A stretch of 64,000 bases of DNA from Sphingobacteriales bacterium (GCA_027486795.1 JAIXOI010000027.1:62001-126000), one strand, 5' to 3'. Numbered from the stretch's first letter, positions 33,812-42,900 are shown. Numbers and translations: made by a program. Notes: generated from the letters alone by a model not told the origin.

Positions 33812-35128
33812 CTAAAGCGCACCCACTGCCTTTTTATATTGCACCACAGCTAACAGATAATTATATGCAGCGTTCAAGTAATTGGTCTGCGTTTGACGCA
33901 AGGTATAACTGGTGGTAGCCAAATCATTGGCTTTGATGGTGCCATTTTTTAATCTATCGGTATCTATTTGATACAGTTGGTTGGCCAGCTCCAGGTTTTT
34001 ACGTTGGTATTCTAGGTCGGTTTGGGCATTTTTAGCAGCAATAAGCGCTGTCCGGGCCTGCTGTTGGTAATCATCCTCCAACTTTTCGTATTGAAAAGCA
34101 GCCGATTGCAAGCGCAGGTTATATTCTTGCTTGGTATTGGCTTTCAACAATCCATCAAAAATAGGTATACTCGCTTTTAGCCCAATATAGTTGAAGGGAT
34201 ACCAAGTATCAGGGTTAAAAATGTTACCGTTGTCAGAAAGCGATTGTACGGTGTAGTTTCCATAAAAGCTTAAGGTAGGCGCATACAATAGCTTTTGCTT
34301 GCGGATGTTCATCCGCCAAATATCCTGCTGTACTTTTTGGGCCAACAACTCTGGCCTGTTCAATGATTCGCTAAGGGTTAATTCATTACCAAATTTTACA
34401 AAAATAGTATTCAGGGAGTCGGCCAATATTGTGTTTTCGGAGTTATCCTCACCCATTTTATACCATAAATCCTGTATAGCAAGTGCTAGGCTGTTCGTGT
34501 TTTTGGTGTGTTCCGCCTCAGCATTGACAAAGTCCAATTGGTACTTTTGCTTGTCATATAGGGTTATGGTTCCTTCTTTCAATTGGCCTTCGGCGGTAGT
34601 ATAGATGTCTTTGGTGCGCTGTAGGTTGCTATTGGTCAATGCTACTTTTTCTTGCCACAACAGTACGGTAAAGTAGGCTTCCGTAACCTCTAGCTTTATC
34701 TGGGCCTCGGTAGCTTGGGTATTGAAAGAGTTGAGCAGCACCTGCGATTGGGCAATTTTGCGATCACCATTATTATTCGGGTCAAACAAGGTTTGATTGA
34801 GGTTAAAAGCCCAAGTGCTATTGAAATCTGCACCGAATTGCACAATACGGTCAGGCGAGCCAAGCGCGCCGAATGCTTCACCAGGAATGACGTTATTAGG
34901 CAACTGAGTATTATACCTAAAGTCAATCTCAGAGTTTATTTGGGGCAGATTGCGGCTATTGATTTTCTTGATGTCGTTTTTCGCAATATCAACATTCAGT
35001 AGCTGTACTTTAAGGTCTTTTCTATTGGTCAATGCTTTTTCCAGCGATGCCTCTAAGGTAAGGCCCTGTTGCCCAAACATAGATAGATAGCTTAACAAGA
35101 CAACGCAAAGAAGGATGGTTTTTTTCAT
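33812..35128 (-). CDS. TolC family outer-membrane efflux protein
   Basis: 438 residues with a signal peptide ending near MFGQ. The duplicated TolC fold is visible: an N-terminal LEASLEKALTNRKDLKVQ helix, long coiled helices with EKVALTNSNLQRTKDIYTTA and EAEHTKNTNSLALAI, and the second half beginning GNELTLSESLNRPELLAQ, a repeat of the first helix. It should form the trimeric outer-membrane duct of the exporter. It is the last gene of a four-gene minus-strand unit with an ABC permease, an adaptor and an ATPase, 10 bp after the permease. Confidence 0.93.
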   Translation of the reverse strand: MKKTILLCVVLLSYLSMFGQQGLTLEASLEKALTNRKDLKVQLLNVDIAKNDIKKINSRNLPQINSEIDFRYNTQLPNNVIPGEAFGALGSPDRIVQFGADFNSTWAFNLNQTLFDPNNNGDRKIAQSQVLLNSFNTQATEAQIKLEVTEAYFTVLLWQEKVALTNSNLQRTKDIYTTAEGQLKEGTITLYDKQKYQLDFVNAEAEHTKNTNSLALAIQDLWYKMGEDNSENTILADSLNTIFVKFGNELTLSESLNRPELLAQKVQQDIWRMNIRKQKLLYAPTLSFYGNYTVQSLSDNGNIFNPDTWYPFNYIGLKASIPIFDGLLKANTKQEYNLRLQSAAFQYEKLEDDYQQQARTALIAAKNAQTDLEYQRKNLELANQLYQIDTDRLKNGTIKANDLATTSYTLRQTQTNYLNAAYNYLLAVVQYKKAVGAL

Positions 35129-35138
35129 AATGATTGTT

Positions 35139-36263
35139 TTATCCCCTGAATACTGCGGCGGGTTCTAAACTGGTAATGCGTTTTATTGCGAATAAGCTGC
35201 CGAACAAACCAATGAGGATGGTGACGGCAAAAAAGGTTACCCGTAGCCAAATTGGATAATCGAAGATAGTACCCGCATTGGCAATGCCGTTCCTAAAACC
35301 TTCCACCAGCACCATACCGATGCAAAAGCCCAGTACGGCAATAATCATGGCCTGTGTTACTATCAGCCTGCGGATGTAACCGTTGGTGGCACCAATGGCT
35401 TTAAGGGTACCGTAATCTTTTATGCGGTCAATTGCGGAAGAATATAGGGTTAGCCCAATAATTACAAAACCCACAATTAATGCGAACACGATAAGCGTGC
35501 CGAATGAGATAGCAATGCCCGAAGTAGCCAATACCGTCATAATGCTCGCCTCGGCCAAATCCTCGCTGCGCCAAGCCTTTACACTGGAAATACTGCCGTT
35601 GATGGAGGCTATCAATTTATCCTGCTGCGAGGGGTCTTTCATCTTAATCAAAAAGGCATTGGCTTTGGTGGTGGGCACATTGCCTAAGTACCGCGCCCGC
35701 TCAATGGTTGTAAAGGTATACACCCCACCACCGAAGGCTCTAATGCCTTTGGTTTGCCCGGCATTGAACACTTTCTTGCCATTTATTTCAAAATACTCCC
35801 CAGGCTCCAGGCCACCAAAAAGGGGCGTATCAAAGAATTCCGTAAACACGGCACCGTCTTTCAGCAGGTCTTCTTTACTGCCATTCGATACGTTCCAAGG
35901 GCCACCGGCAAATGCAGGGGTTTCTACACCAATCAAAGTAATACCAGTCGATTTGCCATTTTCAAATCTTGCCGAACCCCCCGAGACCACCAGTGGATAA
36001 GAAGCCTCCACATTGGGAAGGCTCTTGAGCTCATAATTGATGCGCATATCCAGTTCAGCTAGCGTATTTACGTTGGTGGTTTTATTATCCACTACCCATA
36101 CATACTCCGGATTGTTGCCCACCAGCGTCGACATCGCATTGATGAGGAAAATAAAGATACCTACTTGCTGACCAATAAGGAAAACAGAAATAACGGTACC
36201 CGCCAATGCCCCAATGGACTTTGGTTTATCAAAAAGTATGAAACGCAGGGCTGTTTTGAACAT
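35139..36263 (-). CDS. ABC transporter permease of the FtsX/DevC type
   Basis: 374 residues. One transmembrane helix lies near the N-terminus (about 18-40), followed by a large periplasmic domain (about 45-240) with AELDMRINYELKSLP, and then three C-terminal helices. The FtsX-like core is seen in AIDRIKDYGTLKAIGATNGYIRRLI, the usual cytoplasmic loop that contacts the ATPase. Permeases of this DevC/MacB-like kind work with an adaptor and TolC as a tripartite pump. It starts 6 bp after the adaptor stop, in the same operon. Confidence 0.92.
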   Translation of the reverse strand: MFKTALRFILFDKPKSIGALAGTVISVFLIGQQVGIFIFLINAMSTLVGNNPEYVWVVDNKTTNVNTLAELDMRINYELKSLPNVEASYPLVVSGGSARFENGKSTGITLIGVETPAFAGGPWNVSNGSKEDLLKDGAVFTEFFDTPLFGGLEPGEYFEINGKKVFNAGQTKGIRAFGGGVYTFTTIERARYLGNVPTTKANAFLIKMKDPSQQDKLIASINGSISSVKAWRSEDLAEASIMTVLATSGIAISFGTLIVFALIVGFVIIGLTLYSSAIDRIKDYGTLKAIGATNGYIRRLIVTQAMIIAVLGFCIGMVLVEGFRNGIANAGTIFDYPIWLRVTFFAVTILIGLFGSLFAIKRITSLEPAAVFRG

Positions 36264-36269
36264 GGGTAC

Positions 36270-37229
36270 CTATTTTATTTGGATAACACACTCCACACGG
36301 CTACCTATCAATGCCTTACTGCCTTCCTCAAGTAATACCCTTACTTCCCTTACCCTGCGGTCTTCCATATTGGCTGGGTCATCGGCGAAAAGCGATTTTT
36401 TCCGGAGATAAGGCGAGGTAAGAAACACGGTGCCCACACCTATGGTATCCGTTTTCCCTTGAGGCCTTACATATGCTTTTAGCCCGTTTACTATTTGGTC
36501 AGCATATAGTTCATCCACTTCGGTAACGGCCATTAGGGGGCCGGCAGGGGCAAAATCGCCAATAACTTGGGTAGTGCTAAGGTTGTTGCCTTGCTTCACA
36601 TCCATGGAAAGGATTTGGCCATCCATGGGTGCAACCACTTTCTTCTTGTTCAACAACTCCGAGAAATACTGAATATCTGCAGCAATTTCAGCGAGTTTGC
36701 TTTGCTGTTGTTTTACATTGGCCTCTGCCGCCAACACATCTGATTGCAGCCCTTCGAATACGTATTTGCTATCCTCTAGTTCTTTTAAAGTTATGCCTCC
36801 CGATTGTAGCAGTTTTTGGTTGCGTTCGTAGTTAACTTGAGCATTGGTCAGCTTACTTTTTTGAGAAGACAACTGAGAAATAGCATTTTCTATCAAGGCT
36901 TTTTGCGTGTTTAGCTTCGAGCGCGCCTGGGCCAATTGGGCCGCTTCCACTTCCGATGACAATTCAAGAATCACATCGCCCTTTCTAACGGTATCATTTA
37001 TATCGAAATAGATTTTGGTAATCAATCCTGCCGACTCCGCGTATAGGGAAATGATGTGGTCTTTGGGCTCTATGATGGCAACACCTACTATTTGCTCCAC
37101 GGCACTCACCCTTATCAGCGAATCAGCTGGGTTTGCCGCTGCTTCTCCGCCTTCTCCGCCACCGCACGAAGTAAATAAGCCACTGGCTAGCAATGTGCAG
37201 GCAATGATAATGTATGATATGGTTTTCAT
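36270..37229 (-). CDS. Periplasmic adaptor (HlyD/DevB-like membrane-fusion protein)
   Basis: 319 residues from the ATG at 37229, chosen because MKTISYIIIACTLLASGLF with a lipobox FTSCGGG then makes a lipoprotein signal. The barrel-sandwich lipoyl domain (SAGLITKIYFDINDTVRKGD and VVAPMDGQILSMDVKQGNNL) encloses a coiled-coil hairpin (about 105-185: QARSKLNTQKALIENAISQL). These features identify an adaptor that links the inner-membrane ABC permease to TolC. It belongs to the four-gene unit 37932-33812. Confidence 0.92.
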   Translation of the reverse strand: MKTISYIIIACTLLASGLFTSCGGGEGGEAAANPADSLIRVSAVEQIVGVAIIEPKDHIISLYAESAGLITKIYFDINDTVRKGDVILELSSEVEAAQLAQARSKLNTQKALIENAISQLSSQKSKLTNAQVNYERNQKLLQSGGITLKELEDSKYVFEGLQSDVLAAEANVKQQQSKLAEIAADIQYFSELLNKKKVVAPMDGQILSMDVKQGNNLSTTQVIGDFAPAGPLMAVTEVDELYADQIVNGLKAYVRPQGKTDTIGVGTVFLTSPYLRKKSLFADDPANMEDRRVREVRVLLEEGSKALIGSRVECVIQIK

Positions 37230-37239
37230 AAAGTGGTTT

Positions 37240-37932
37240 TCAATGAAAAAGGTCTGCGTTGATGTTTTCTTCGGTAACAATGCCATTGTTCACGGCCAAT
37301 ACCCTATGGGCGTATTCTTTCAGTCTCGGGTCGTGGGTTACCACCGCTACGGCCTTGCCCCTATCGGCCAAGCTGCGCAACTCGCCCATCACAACTTTTA
37401 GGGAGTCTTTATCCAACGATGCGGTGGGCTCATCGCATAGTACCAGTTTAGGTTCCGTAACTAATGCACGAGCAATAGCTATCCGTTGCTGCTGACCGCC
37501 CGATAGTTGCTTGGGTAGGTTGCGCTTGCGGTCCATCATGCCCACCAGTTCCAGCGCAGCCTTGGTGCGTTGTCTGGCCTCTTTGTCACCTACGCCCATC
37601 AGCCTTAACGGCATCATGACATTATCTTCGGCGTTTAAAGGTGCCAGTAAGTTAAAGTTTTGAAACACGAAGCCTATATTGTTCAACCGCAGGTTGGCCA
37701 GTTGTTTTTCGCTCAACTCGTTCACCAATTCACCGTTTACCCACAGCTTGCCGGTACTAGGGTATATTACGCAACCGAGTAATGATAGCAAGGTGGTTTT
37801 TCCTGAACCGGAGGGGCCAATAATGAGCGTGAGCTCACTGTTGTTAATGGTCAAATCGGTGGGCTGTAAAGCCGTGATGATTTGATCGCCTACCTTATAT
37901 TCTTTGGATACCCCTTCCAATTTCGCAATCAT
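37240..37932 (-). CDS. ABC transporter ATP-binding protein (DevA/MacB-like)
   Basis: 230 residues. Walker A GPSGSGKTTLLSLLG, the Q-loop FVFQNFNLLAPLNAEDNV, the signature LSGGQQQRIAIARAL, Walker B LVLCDEPTASLD and the H-loop VVTHDPRL are all intact. It is first in the operon and energises the permease at 35139-36263. The substrate of the pump (lipid, peptide, siderophore or drug) is not indicated by the neighbours. Confidence 0.96.
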   Translation of the reverse strand: MIAKLEGVSKEYKVGDQIITALQPTDLTINNSELTLIIGPSGSGKTTLLSLLGCVIYPSTGKLWVNGELVNELSEKQLANLRLNNIGFVFQNFNLLAPLNAEDNVMMPLRLMGVGDKEARQRTKAALELVGMMDRKRNLPKQLSGGQQQRIAIARALVTEPKLVLCDEPTASLDKDSLKVVMGELRSLADRGKAVAVVTHDPRLKEYAHRVLAVNNGIVTEENINADLFH

Positions 37933-38283
37933 GCAATGGATGATTTAGGAACTGTAAACAATGGAAATCGAATAAGGTTCATGGATATTTTTGGCATTAG
38001 ACAATGCGCACAATATCAATAATAATAATCACTTCATAGGATGGGAAACACCCAAAACACGTTAACAATATATTAACCTAATTTTTAAAAAAGTGAACCG
38101 TATAAGTGGCCCGAAGAACGTGTTGGGCTAATTACCTAGAGCAAGTTTTATAACTCCTTCTCTTTGAATTTAGACAAGTTACCTAACATGCTATACATAT
38201 TATGCCCTTAACTTAAGTTGAGCACAAGTTGAAAAACTTGCGCGCGATACCACAGCATACTGGATTTGTTTACCTTCGTATTT
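37933..38283. other. Intergenic region with P-family hairpin
   Basis: This 350-bp divergent gap lies between the exporter operon and a membrane-protein gene. It holds a P-family hairpin at 38222-38243 (GCACAAGTTGAAAAACTTGC). A CTTAACTTAAG palindrome lies just upstream of it. No gene or RNA is recognised. Confidence 0.5.
38222..38243 (+). repeat. P-family hairpin (CAAGTT-GAAA-AACTTG)
   Basis: GCACAAGTT pairs with AACTTGCGC around GAAA. The inner stem differs from the copies at 42051 and 52027 on both arms, so pairing is kept while sequence varies. Confidence 0.6.
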
Positions 38284-38757
38284 ATGAAAGGGCAAATCAT
38301 ACCTTCCAAATGGTGTTGGGTCGAGAGCAGAGTGGTATTTTTTATTGTCGCTATGTTTTTGACGTTTTATTGGGTGTGGCCAATTATCCTGTCATTTCTA
38401 TATGATAGTTTTGCTTATCTAAAAATACACCTCCAAAATACTTATCCAATGCTATTGTCACTTTTGGCCGTAGTGTTTTTAATACTATTTAGGTTAAAAA
38501 AAGGATATTTTTATTTTGACCGTTTCGAGTTTACCTATCCTTTCCGCTTTTGGGACAAAAAAGTGTATCAATTGTTTTGGAAAGATATGATTAGCGCTAA
38601 AACCCGCAAACCGCTTCGGGAAAGCAGAAGGTTACGGATATTTTTCAAAGGGTACAATATCGCTTTCAACTGTTCCTACGCAGAAGTAGTCGTACTGCGC
38701 GATACCCTGAACCTAACGATAGATATGGGTCCGAAATGGAATCAGTGGGACAAATGA
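38284..38757 (+). CDS. Hypothetical inner-membrane protein with two helices
   Basis: 157 residues from the ATG at 38284 (MKGQIIPSKWCW); six further codons upstream are open. Two hydrophobic segments (about 17-40 and 50-70) are followed by a cytoplasmic tail of about 85 residues rich in aromatic and basic residues (YFYFDRFEFTYPFRFWDKK, SRRLRIFFKGYNI), reminiscent of small PH-like membrane domains. No family name is certain. The gene appears monocistronic. Confidence 0.68.
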   Translation: MKGQIIPSKWCWVESRVVFFIVAMFLTFYWVWPIILSFLYDSFAYLKIHLQNTYPMLLSLLAVVFLILFRLKKGYFYFDRFEFTYPFRFWDKKVYQLFWKDMISAKTRKPLRESRRLRIFFKGYNIAFNCSYAEVVVLRDTLNLTIDMGPKWNQWDK

Positions 38758-38823
38758 ATGATTCGCTATTAAACCAGCACAACCCGCATTCCACCCTCTC
38801 ACCCAAACTTCCTATCTTAGCGA

Positions 38824-38856
38824 ATAGTCGATGGTCCATAGTCGATAGTCCATGGA
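38824..38856. repeat. Heptamer array TAGTCGA/TGGTCCA
   Basis: TAGTCGA TGGTCCA TAGTCGA TAGTCCA repeat at an exact 7-bp period upstream of methylmalonyl-CoA mutase. The alternation gives a 14-bp second-order repeat. Confidence 0.8.
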
Positions 38857-38866
38857 AAATCGCTTG

Positions 38867-38902
38867 TTCAATTTTAAATTTTGAATTTTAAATTTTGAAT
38901 TA
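38867..38902. repeat. Heptamer array AATTTTA/AATTTTG
   Basis: AATTTTA AATTTTG AATTTTA AATTTTG alternate at a 7-bp period and end about 10 bp before the GTG start of the mutase gene. Confidence 0.8.
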
Positions 38903-38911
38903 ACACACCCA

Positions 38912-41050
38912 GTGACCCCAGATTTCGCAAATATTGACCTTGCCGCAGCCCTAGCGCAGCTCTCCCAGCCCGAAGCACCCCCCCGTGCCCCCTGGCAAAC
39001 GCCCGAAGGTATTGCCGTAAAAGGCCTATACACCACTGCTGATAGCATAGGCTTACAGCACCTAAACTATGCCGCTGGCCTGCCGCCATACTTGCGCGGG
39101 CCATACAGCACCATGTACGTAGTGCGCCCGTGGACGATACGGCAGTATGCGGGTTTCAGCACCGCCGAAGAGAGCAACGCCTTCTACCGTCGCAACCTGG
39201 CGGGCGGGCAAAAGGGCCTTTCCGTAGCGTTTGACCTAGCGACCCACCGCGGATACGATAGCGACCACGAGCGCGTGGTGGGCGACGTGGGCAAAGCCGG
39301 CGTAGCCATCGATAGCGTGCTGGATATGAAAATCCTCTTCGACCAGATACCGCTGGACGAGATGAGCGTGAGCATGACCATGAACGGTGCCGTGCTGCCT
39401 ATCATGGCCTTCTACATCACTGCCGCCGAAGAGCAAGGAGTGCCAATTGACAAACTGAGCGGTACCATACAAAACGACATCCTCAAAGAGTTTATGGTGC
39501 GCAACACCTACATATACCCGCCCGGGCCCAGCATGCGCATCATTGCCGATATATTTGCCTACACCAGCCAGCACATGCCGAAGTTCAACAGCATCAGCAT
39601 CAGCGGCTACCACATGCACGAGGCCGGTGCCACCGCCGATATTGAGCTGGCCTACACCCTCGCCGACGGCCTGGAGTACATCCGCACGGGCATTGCCGCC
39701 GGGCTCGATATCGACGACTTCGCCCCTCGCCTATCGTTCTTCTGGGGCATCGGTATGAACCCGTTTATGGAGATTGCCAAAATGCGCGCCGCCCGCATGC
39801 TGTGGGCCAAGCTCATCAAGCAGTTCAACCCACAGGACGACAAGAGCCTGATACTGCGCACCCACTGCCAAACCAGCGGTTGGAGCCTTACCGAGCAAGA
39901 CCCGTTTAATAACGTGGCCCGCACTTGCATTGAAGCCATGGCCGCCGCGCTGGGCGGTACGCAATCGTTGCACACCAACAGTTTCGATGAGGCCATTGCC
40001 CTGCCTACCGACTTCTCGGCCAAAATTGCTCGCGACACGCAGCTATACCTACAAAAAGAGACCAACATAACCAAGGTGGTGGATCCTTGGGGCGGCTCGC
40101 ACTATGTGGAGCACCTTACCAACGAGCTGGCCCAAAAGGCGTGGACGCTGATACAGGAGGTGGAAGCCCTCGGCGGAATGGCCAAAGCCATCGAGACCGG
40201 CCTGCCGAAGATGCGCATTGAAGAAGCCGCCGCCCGCAAGCAGGCCCGCATCGATAGCGGCCAAGATGTGATAGTGGGCGTGAACGCCTACAAGCTGGAT
40301 GCGCAGGAGCCGATTGATATACGCGACGTGGACAACGACGAGGTGCGCCGCAGCCAGATAGCCCGCTTAGATAAACTGAAGGCCGAGCGCAACCCCGAAG
40401 CGGTGCAGCAGTGCCTAACCGCCCTTACCGAAAGCGCCCGCACTGGCGATGGCAACCTATTGGCACTGGCCGTGGAGGCAGCCCGCAACCGCGCCACACT
40501 GGGCGAGATAAGCACCGCGCTAGAGACCGTGTATGGCCGCTACCAAGCCACCATACGCAGCATTAGCGGCGTGTACGCGGCTGAGAACATCCATAACCAA
40601 CTGTTTATGAAAGTACGTGAACTGGCCGACCGCTTTGCCGAACTGGAAGGCCGTCGCCCACGGGTAATGGTGGCCAAAATGGGCCAAGACGGCCACGACC
40701 GCGGCGCCAAGGTTATAGCCACCAGCTTCGCCGACCTGGGCTTTGACGTGGACATTGGTCCGCTTTTCCAAACTCCTGCCGAGGCGGCACGACAAGCCGT
40801 GGAAAACGACGTGCACATACTGGGTGTAAGCAGCCTAGCCGCAGGCCACAAAACCCTAGTGCCGCAAGTAATAGCCGAACTAGCCAAACTCGGCCGCCCC
40901 GATATTATGGTAGTTGCCGGCGGCGTCATCCCGCAGCAGGACTATGACTTCCTCTACCACGCTGGCGTATCCTTCATCTTCGGCCCCGGCACCGTGATTG
41001 CCGATGCGGCGGAGAAGATACTTTTGAAACTTATCGCTGGGGTGAAGTAA
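38912..41050 (+). CDS. Methylmalonyl-CoA mutase, large subunit
   Basis: 712 residues, start GTG at 38912 (TPDFANIDL); no closer ATG fits the conserved N-terminus. The TIM-barrel domain (about 60-560) contains [20 protein letters not shown] and the conserved [19 protein letters not shown]. The C-terminal B12-binding domain contains [20 protein letters not shown] with the cobalt-coordinating His. The enzyme interconverts methylmalonyl-CoA and succinyl-CoA, linking propionate metabolism to the citric-acid cycle. The small subunit (MutA), usual in many Bacteroidota, is not seen in the window, so it may be encoded elsewhere. Two heptamer arrays lie immediately before the gene. Confidence 0.95.
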   Translation: MTPDFANIDLAAALAQLSQPEAPPRAPWQTPEGIAVKGLYTTADSIGLQHLNYAAGLPPYLRGPYSTMYVVRPWTIRQYAGFSTAEESNAFYRRNLAGGQKGLSVAFDLATHRGYDSDHERVVGDVGKAGVAIDSVLDMKILFDQIPLDEMSVSMTMNGAVLPIMAFYITAAEEQGVPIDKLSGTIQNDILKEFMVRNTYIYPPGPSMRIIADIFAYTSQHMPKFNSISISGYHMHEAGATADIELAYTLADGLEYIRTGIAAGLDIDDFAPRLSFFWGIGMNPFMEIAKMRAARMLWAKLIKQFNPQDDKSLILRTHCQTSGWSLTEQDPFNNVARTCIEAMAAALGGTQSLHTNSFDEAIALPTDFSAKIARDTQLYLQKETNITKVVDPWGGSHYVEHLTNELAQKAWTLIQEVEALGGMAKAIETGLPKMRIEEAAARKQARIDSGQDVIVGVNAYKLDAQEPIDIRDVDNDEVRRSQIARLDKLKAERNPEAVQQCLTALTESARTGDGNLLALAVEAARNRATLGEISTALETVYGRYQATIRSISGVYAAENIHNQLFMKVRELADRFAELEGRRPRVMVAKMGQDGHDRGAKVIATSFADLGFDVDIGPLFQTPAEAARQAVENDVHILGVSSLAAGHKTLVPQVIAELAKLGRPDIMVVAGGVIPQQDYDFLYHAGVSFIFGPGTVIADAAEKILLKLIAGVK

Positions 41051-41055
41051 GTTTC

Positions 41056-41090
41056 CGTTACGAGTTGCGAGTTACGGGTTACGACTTGAA
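41056..41090. repeat. Heptamer array GTTACGA
   Basis: GTTACGA GTTGCGA GTTACGG GTTACGA follow one another at 7 bp after the mutase stop. The same heptamer as at 30337-30368 precedes an R-family repeat. Confidence 0.8.
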
Positions 41091-41113
41091 TATTGACCGA
41101 TGTACTGCGGTAG

Positions 41114-41146
41114 CCCCTCTCCCTCCGGGAGAGGCTGGGTGAGGGG
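41114..41146 (+). repeat. Short hairpin CCTCTCCC/GGGAGAGG
   Basis: CCTCTCCC pairs with GGGAGAGG around TCC, followed by a CTGGGTGAGGGG end. This is a common type of dispersed intergenic palindrome. Confidence 0.6.
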
Positions 41147-41160
41147 ACATAACACAATTA

Positions 41161-41259
41161 AGCCCGCGTGTCACTCTGAGCTTGTCGAAGGGTGCAAGCG
41201 ATTGCATGGCACTCCGCAGTTTTTTACGAGGGAGTGCGGGGCTGCCAATAGTGAAGGTG
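41161..41259 (+). repeat. R-family repeat, left of the toxin-antitoxin pair
   Basis: AGCCCGCGTGTCACTCTGAGC begins the copy, and a TGTCGAAGGGTGC segment, a GCACTCC/GGAGTGC hairpin and a GTGAAGGTGC end follow. It lies 94 bp before the antitoxin start and is in the same orientation as the copy at 41821. Confidence 0.85.
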
Positions 41260-41352
41260 CAATTATCCATGAATGTGATGCGCAACAAATCACCAATCCC
41301 TAAAACTTGAACTATTGCCTTTCAAATTGTATTTTTAGGTAAAATAGCATCC

Positions 41353-41535
41353 ATGAACAAGAATCAAGTAATCGATACGCTTAACTCGCTGCCCGAAGAG
41401 TTTGATGCCGAGCAGTTGATAGAGCGCATCATATTTATGGAGAAAGTGGAGCAGGGCATGCAAGAGGCCCGCGAGGGCAAGGTAATCTCGCTGGATGAGG
41501 CCAAACAGCGGTTTCAAGCCAAATGGTCGAAATAG
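41353..41535 (+). CDS. Antitoxin of a type II toxin-antitoxin pair
   Basis: 60 residues. A helical N-terminus MNKNQVIDTLNSLPEEFDAE is followed by LIERIIFMEKVEQGMQEAREG and a C-terminal VISLDEAKQRFQAKWSK that typically wraps the toxin. Its last codons overlap the toxin start by 13 bp, the normal antitoxin-first arrangement with coupled translation. It should bind DNA and the partner toxin to repress the operon. The pair is bracketed by direct R-family repeats (41161 and 41821). Confidence 0.88.
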   Translation: MNKNQVIDTLNSLPEEFDAEQLIERIIFMEKVEQGMQEAREGKVISLDEAKQRFQAKWSK

Positions 41536-41807
41536 TCATTACCGAATCCGCTTGGGCCGACCTCGATGCCATTGAGGATTATATCGCCCTCGATTCGCCC
41601 CGATACGCCCGTATGTGGATTGAAAAGATATTTACGCATATTGAGCAATTGCGCGCATTCCCGCTATCGGGCAAAATAGTGCCCGAATACCAAATGGAGC
41701 AAGTGCGAGAAATCATATTCCGCGGCTACCGCATCGTTTATTACCTCCCCACCCCCGAAAGAGTTGAAGTAATCAGGGTGATTAACGGAGCGAAAGAGTT
41801 GAAATAA
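41523..41807 (+). CDS. RelE/ParE-family toxin
   Basis: 94 residues. The RelE/ParE fold is clear from WADLDAIEDYIALDSPRYARMW, the strand LRAFPLSGKIVPEY, then VREIIFRGYRIVYYLPTPERVEVIRVI, with the conserved basic and aromatic residues of ParE toxins. It starts within the antitoxin and is translationally coupled. ParE-like toxins poison gyrase, while RelE-like toxins cut mRNA on ribosomes; sequence features here favour the ParE/plasmid-stabilisation branch without proving it. Confidence 0.92.
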   Translation: MVEIVITESAWADLDAIEDYIALDSPRYARMWIEKIFTHIEQLRAFPLSGKIVPEYQMEQVREIIFRGYRIVYYLPTPERVEVIRVINGAKELK

Positions 41808-41820
41808 AAGTTTGCATTTC

Positions 41821-41951
41821 AAGCCCAGCGAGTCATATTGAGCCCAGCGTGTCGAAGAGCGCGCGCGATTGCGTTGCACTCCGCAGTTTTTCATGAAGGA
41901 GTGCAGGGTGCAGCTTGCCTCGCCTAAGGCGTAGGGGTGGTGAAGGTGCGG
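41821..41951 (+). repeat. R-family repeat, right of the toxin-antitoxin pair
   Basis: AAGCCCAGCGAGTCATATTG starts the copy, with a TGTCGAAGAGCGC segment, the GCACTCC...GGAGTGC hairpin and a GGTGGTGAAGGTGCG end. An extra small palindrome (GCCTCGCCTAAGGCG) is inserted near 41916-41931. Confidence 0.82.
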
Positions 41952-41998
41952 TTGTTTGGAATTTATGTGTAGTTAGAGTTCCTCGCTCTTGGCAACCT

Positions 41999-42082
41999 TG
42001 TACATATTACGTAGACCAGTCTAGCCTCGGGCAAGACTGGTCTCATAAAAGGCACAAGCGGAAGCTTGCGCCAGATAGGGGG
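41999..42082 (+). repeat. H/P compound hairpin repeat, left of the lipoprotein gene
   Basis: TACATATTACGTA leads into hairpin H (GACCAGTCT...AGACTGGTC, 42014-42042) and hairpin P (GGCACAAGCGGAAGCTTGCG, 42051-42072), then CCAGATAGGGGG. The inverted copy is at 42711-42793. Confidence 0.85.
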
Positions 42083-42209
42083 AAATCCGAAGAGGCAGGG
42101 CAACTTGGAACATCCGCAAGGAAGGGGGGCAATTGTCACAGTTAAGTAAAACTCAACATGCTTTGCGGAAAATTATGGCATTAGGCACTATCTTCACAAA
42201 AAATGGAAT

Positions 42210-42710
42210 ATGGGAGTTTTACGCATCTTAAGTTTTGTCATTTTGGCTGCATTCCTGTTAGTCTCTTGTAAAAAGGAACCCGTGTCTATCGTTGAGGATG
42301 AAAAGGAGGAAGAGCAAACGGTATTATGGAACCCCACCTATTGCAAAGACTTGCTGGGTACTTATAGAATGGTGAGCATATGCGACTTTTATGACCTCAC
42401 CGATACTAACAACCCTCCTGGAGTTGACGAGTTTAACGTGACTTTTACCCTGGACACCAATAGTGTGCTGTTTAACCCTGATAGCTTTCTGTCCGTTTCC
42501 AATACCTTTATTTCATCCTATGCTTTTGACAACTACGACCCTAATCTAAACTTAACTGTGGAGAATGGGTTATTAACTTTTACCACCTATACCGTGGAAG
42601 GTAGGCTGAACCACAACGCTACTTGCGATACGCTTACGGGGTTTTATACCTTTGGTTACTTTGATGGTGTATGGGATTGCGACAGTGTTCTTGCCATACG
42701 GGTAAATTAA
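42210..42710 (+). CDS. Hypothetical lipoprotein between inverted H/P repeats
   Basis: 166 residues. A lipobox FLLVSCKKEP after the N-terminal helix predicts lipidation. The mature part is a lipocalin-like beta-rich domain with YCKDLLGTYRMVSICDFYDLT and DEFNVTFTLDTNSVLF, and four to five cysteines (CDF, CDT, CDS) that could form disulfides. No family is recognised. The stop codon abuts the downstream inverted repeat at 42711, so gene and repeat form one compact unit with the copy at 41999-42082. Confidence 0.75.
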   Translation: MGVLRILSFVILAAFLLVSCKKEPVSIVEDEKEEEQTVLWNPTYCKDLLGTYRMVSICDFYDLTDTNNPPGVDEFNVTFTLDTNSVLFNPDSFLSVSNTFISSYAFDNYDPNLNLTVENGLLTFTTYTVEGRLNHNATCDTLTGFYTFGYFDGVWDCDSVLAIRVN

Positions 42711-42793
42711 GCCCCCATCTGGCTCAAGCATCCGCTCATAACTTTTCATGCGACCAGTCTTGCCTGAGGCTAGACAGGTCCACGTAACATGTT
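42711..42793 (-). repeat. H/P compound hairpin repeat, right of the lipoprotein gene, inverted
   Basis: The reverse complement reads GAACATGTTACGTGGACC, the hairpin H (GACCTGTCTAGCCTCAGGC...), a P-like GAGCGGATGCTTGAGCC and CAGATGGGGGC. It aligns end to end with the left copy, at roughly 70-75% identity. Confidence 0.85.
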
Positions 42794-42900
42794 CAAAGCT
42801 GGGATAAATGGACTGCCTTTGGCACTTATGGCACTAATCCGAAAGCACATAACATCCCGATAACAGACTTTCCCTATTTTAGAGGAAAATATCGCTTACC

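Noticed and set aside
30426-41951. R-family repeats considered as a CRISPR array
   Set aside because: The copies are ~100 bp, few, widely spaced and in mixed orientation, with genes between them. There are no regular spacers and no cas genes.
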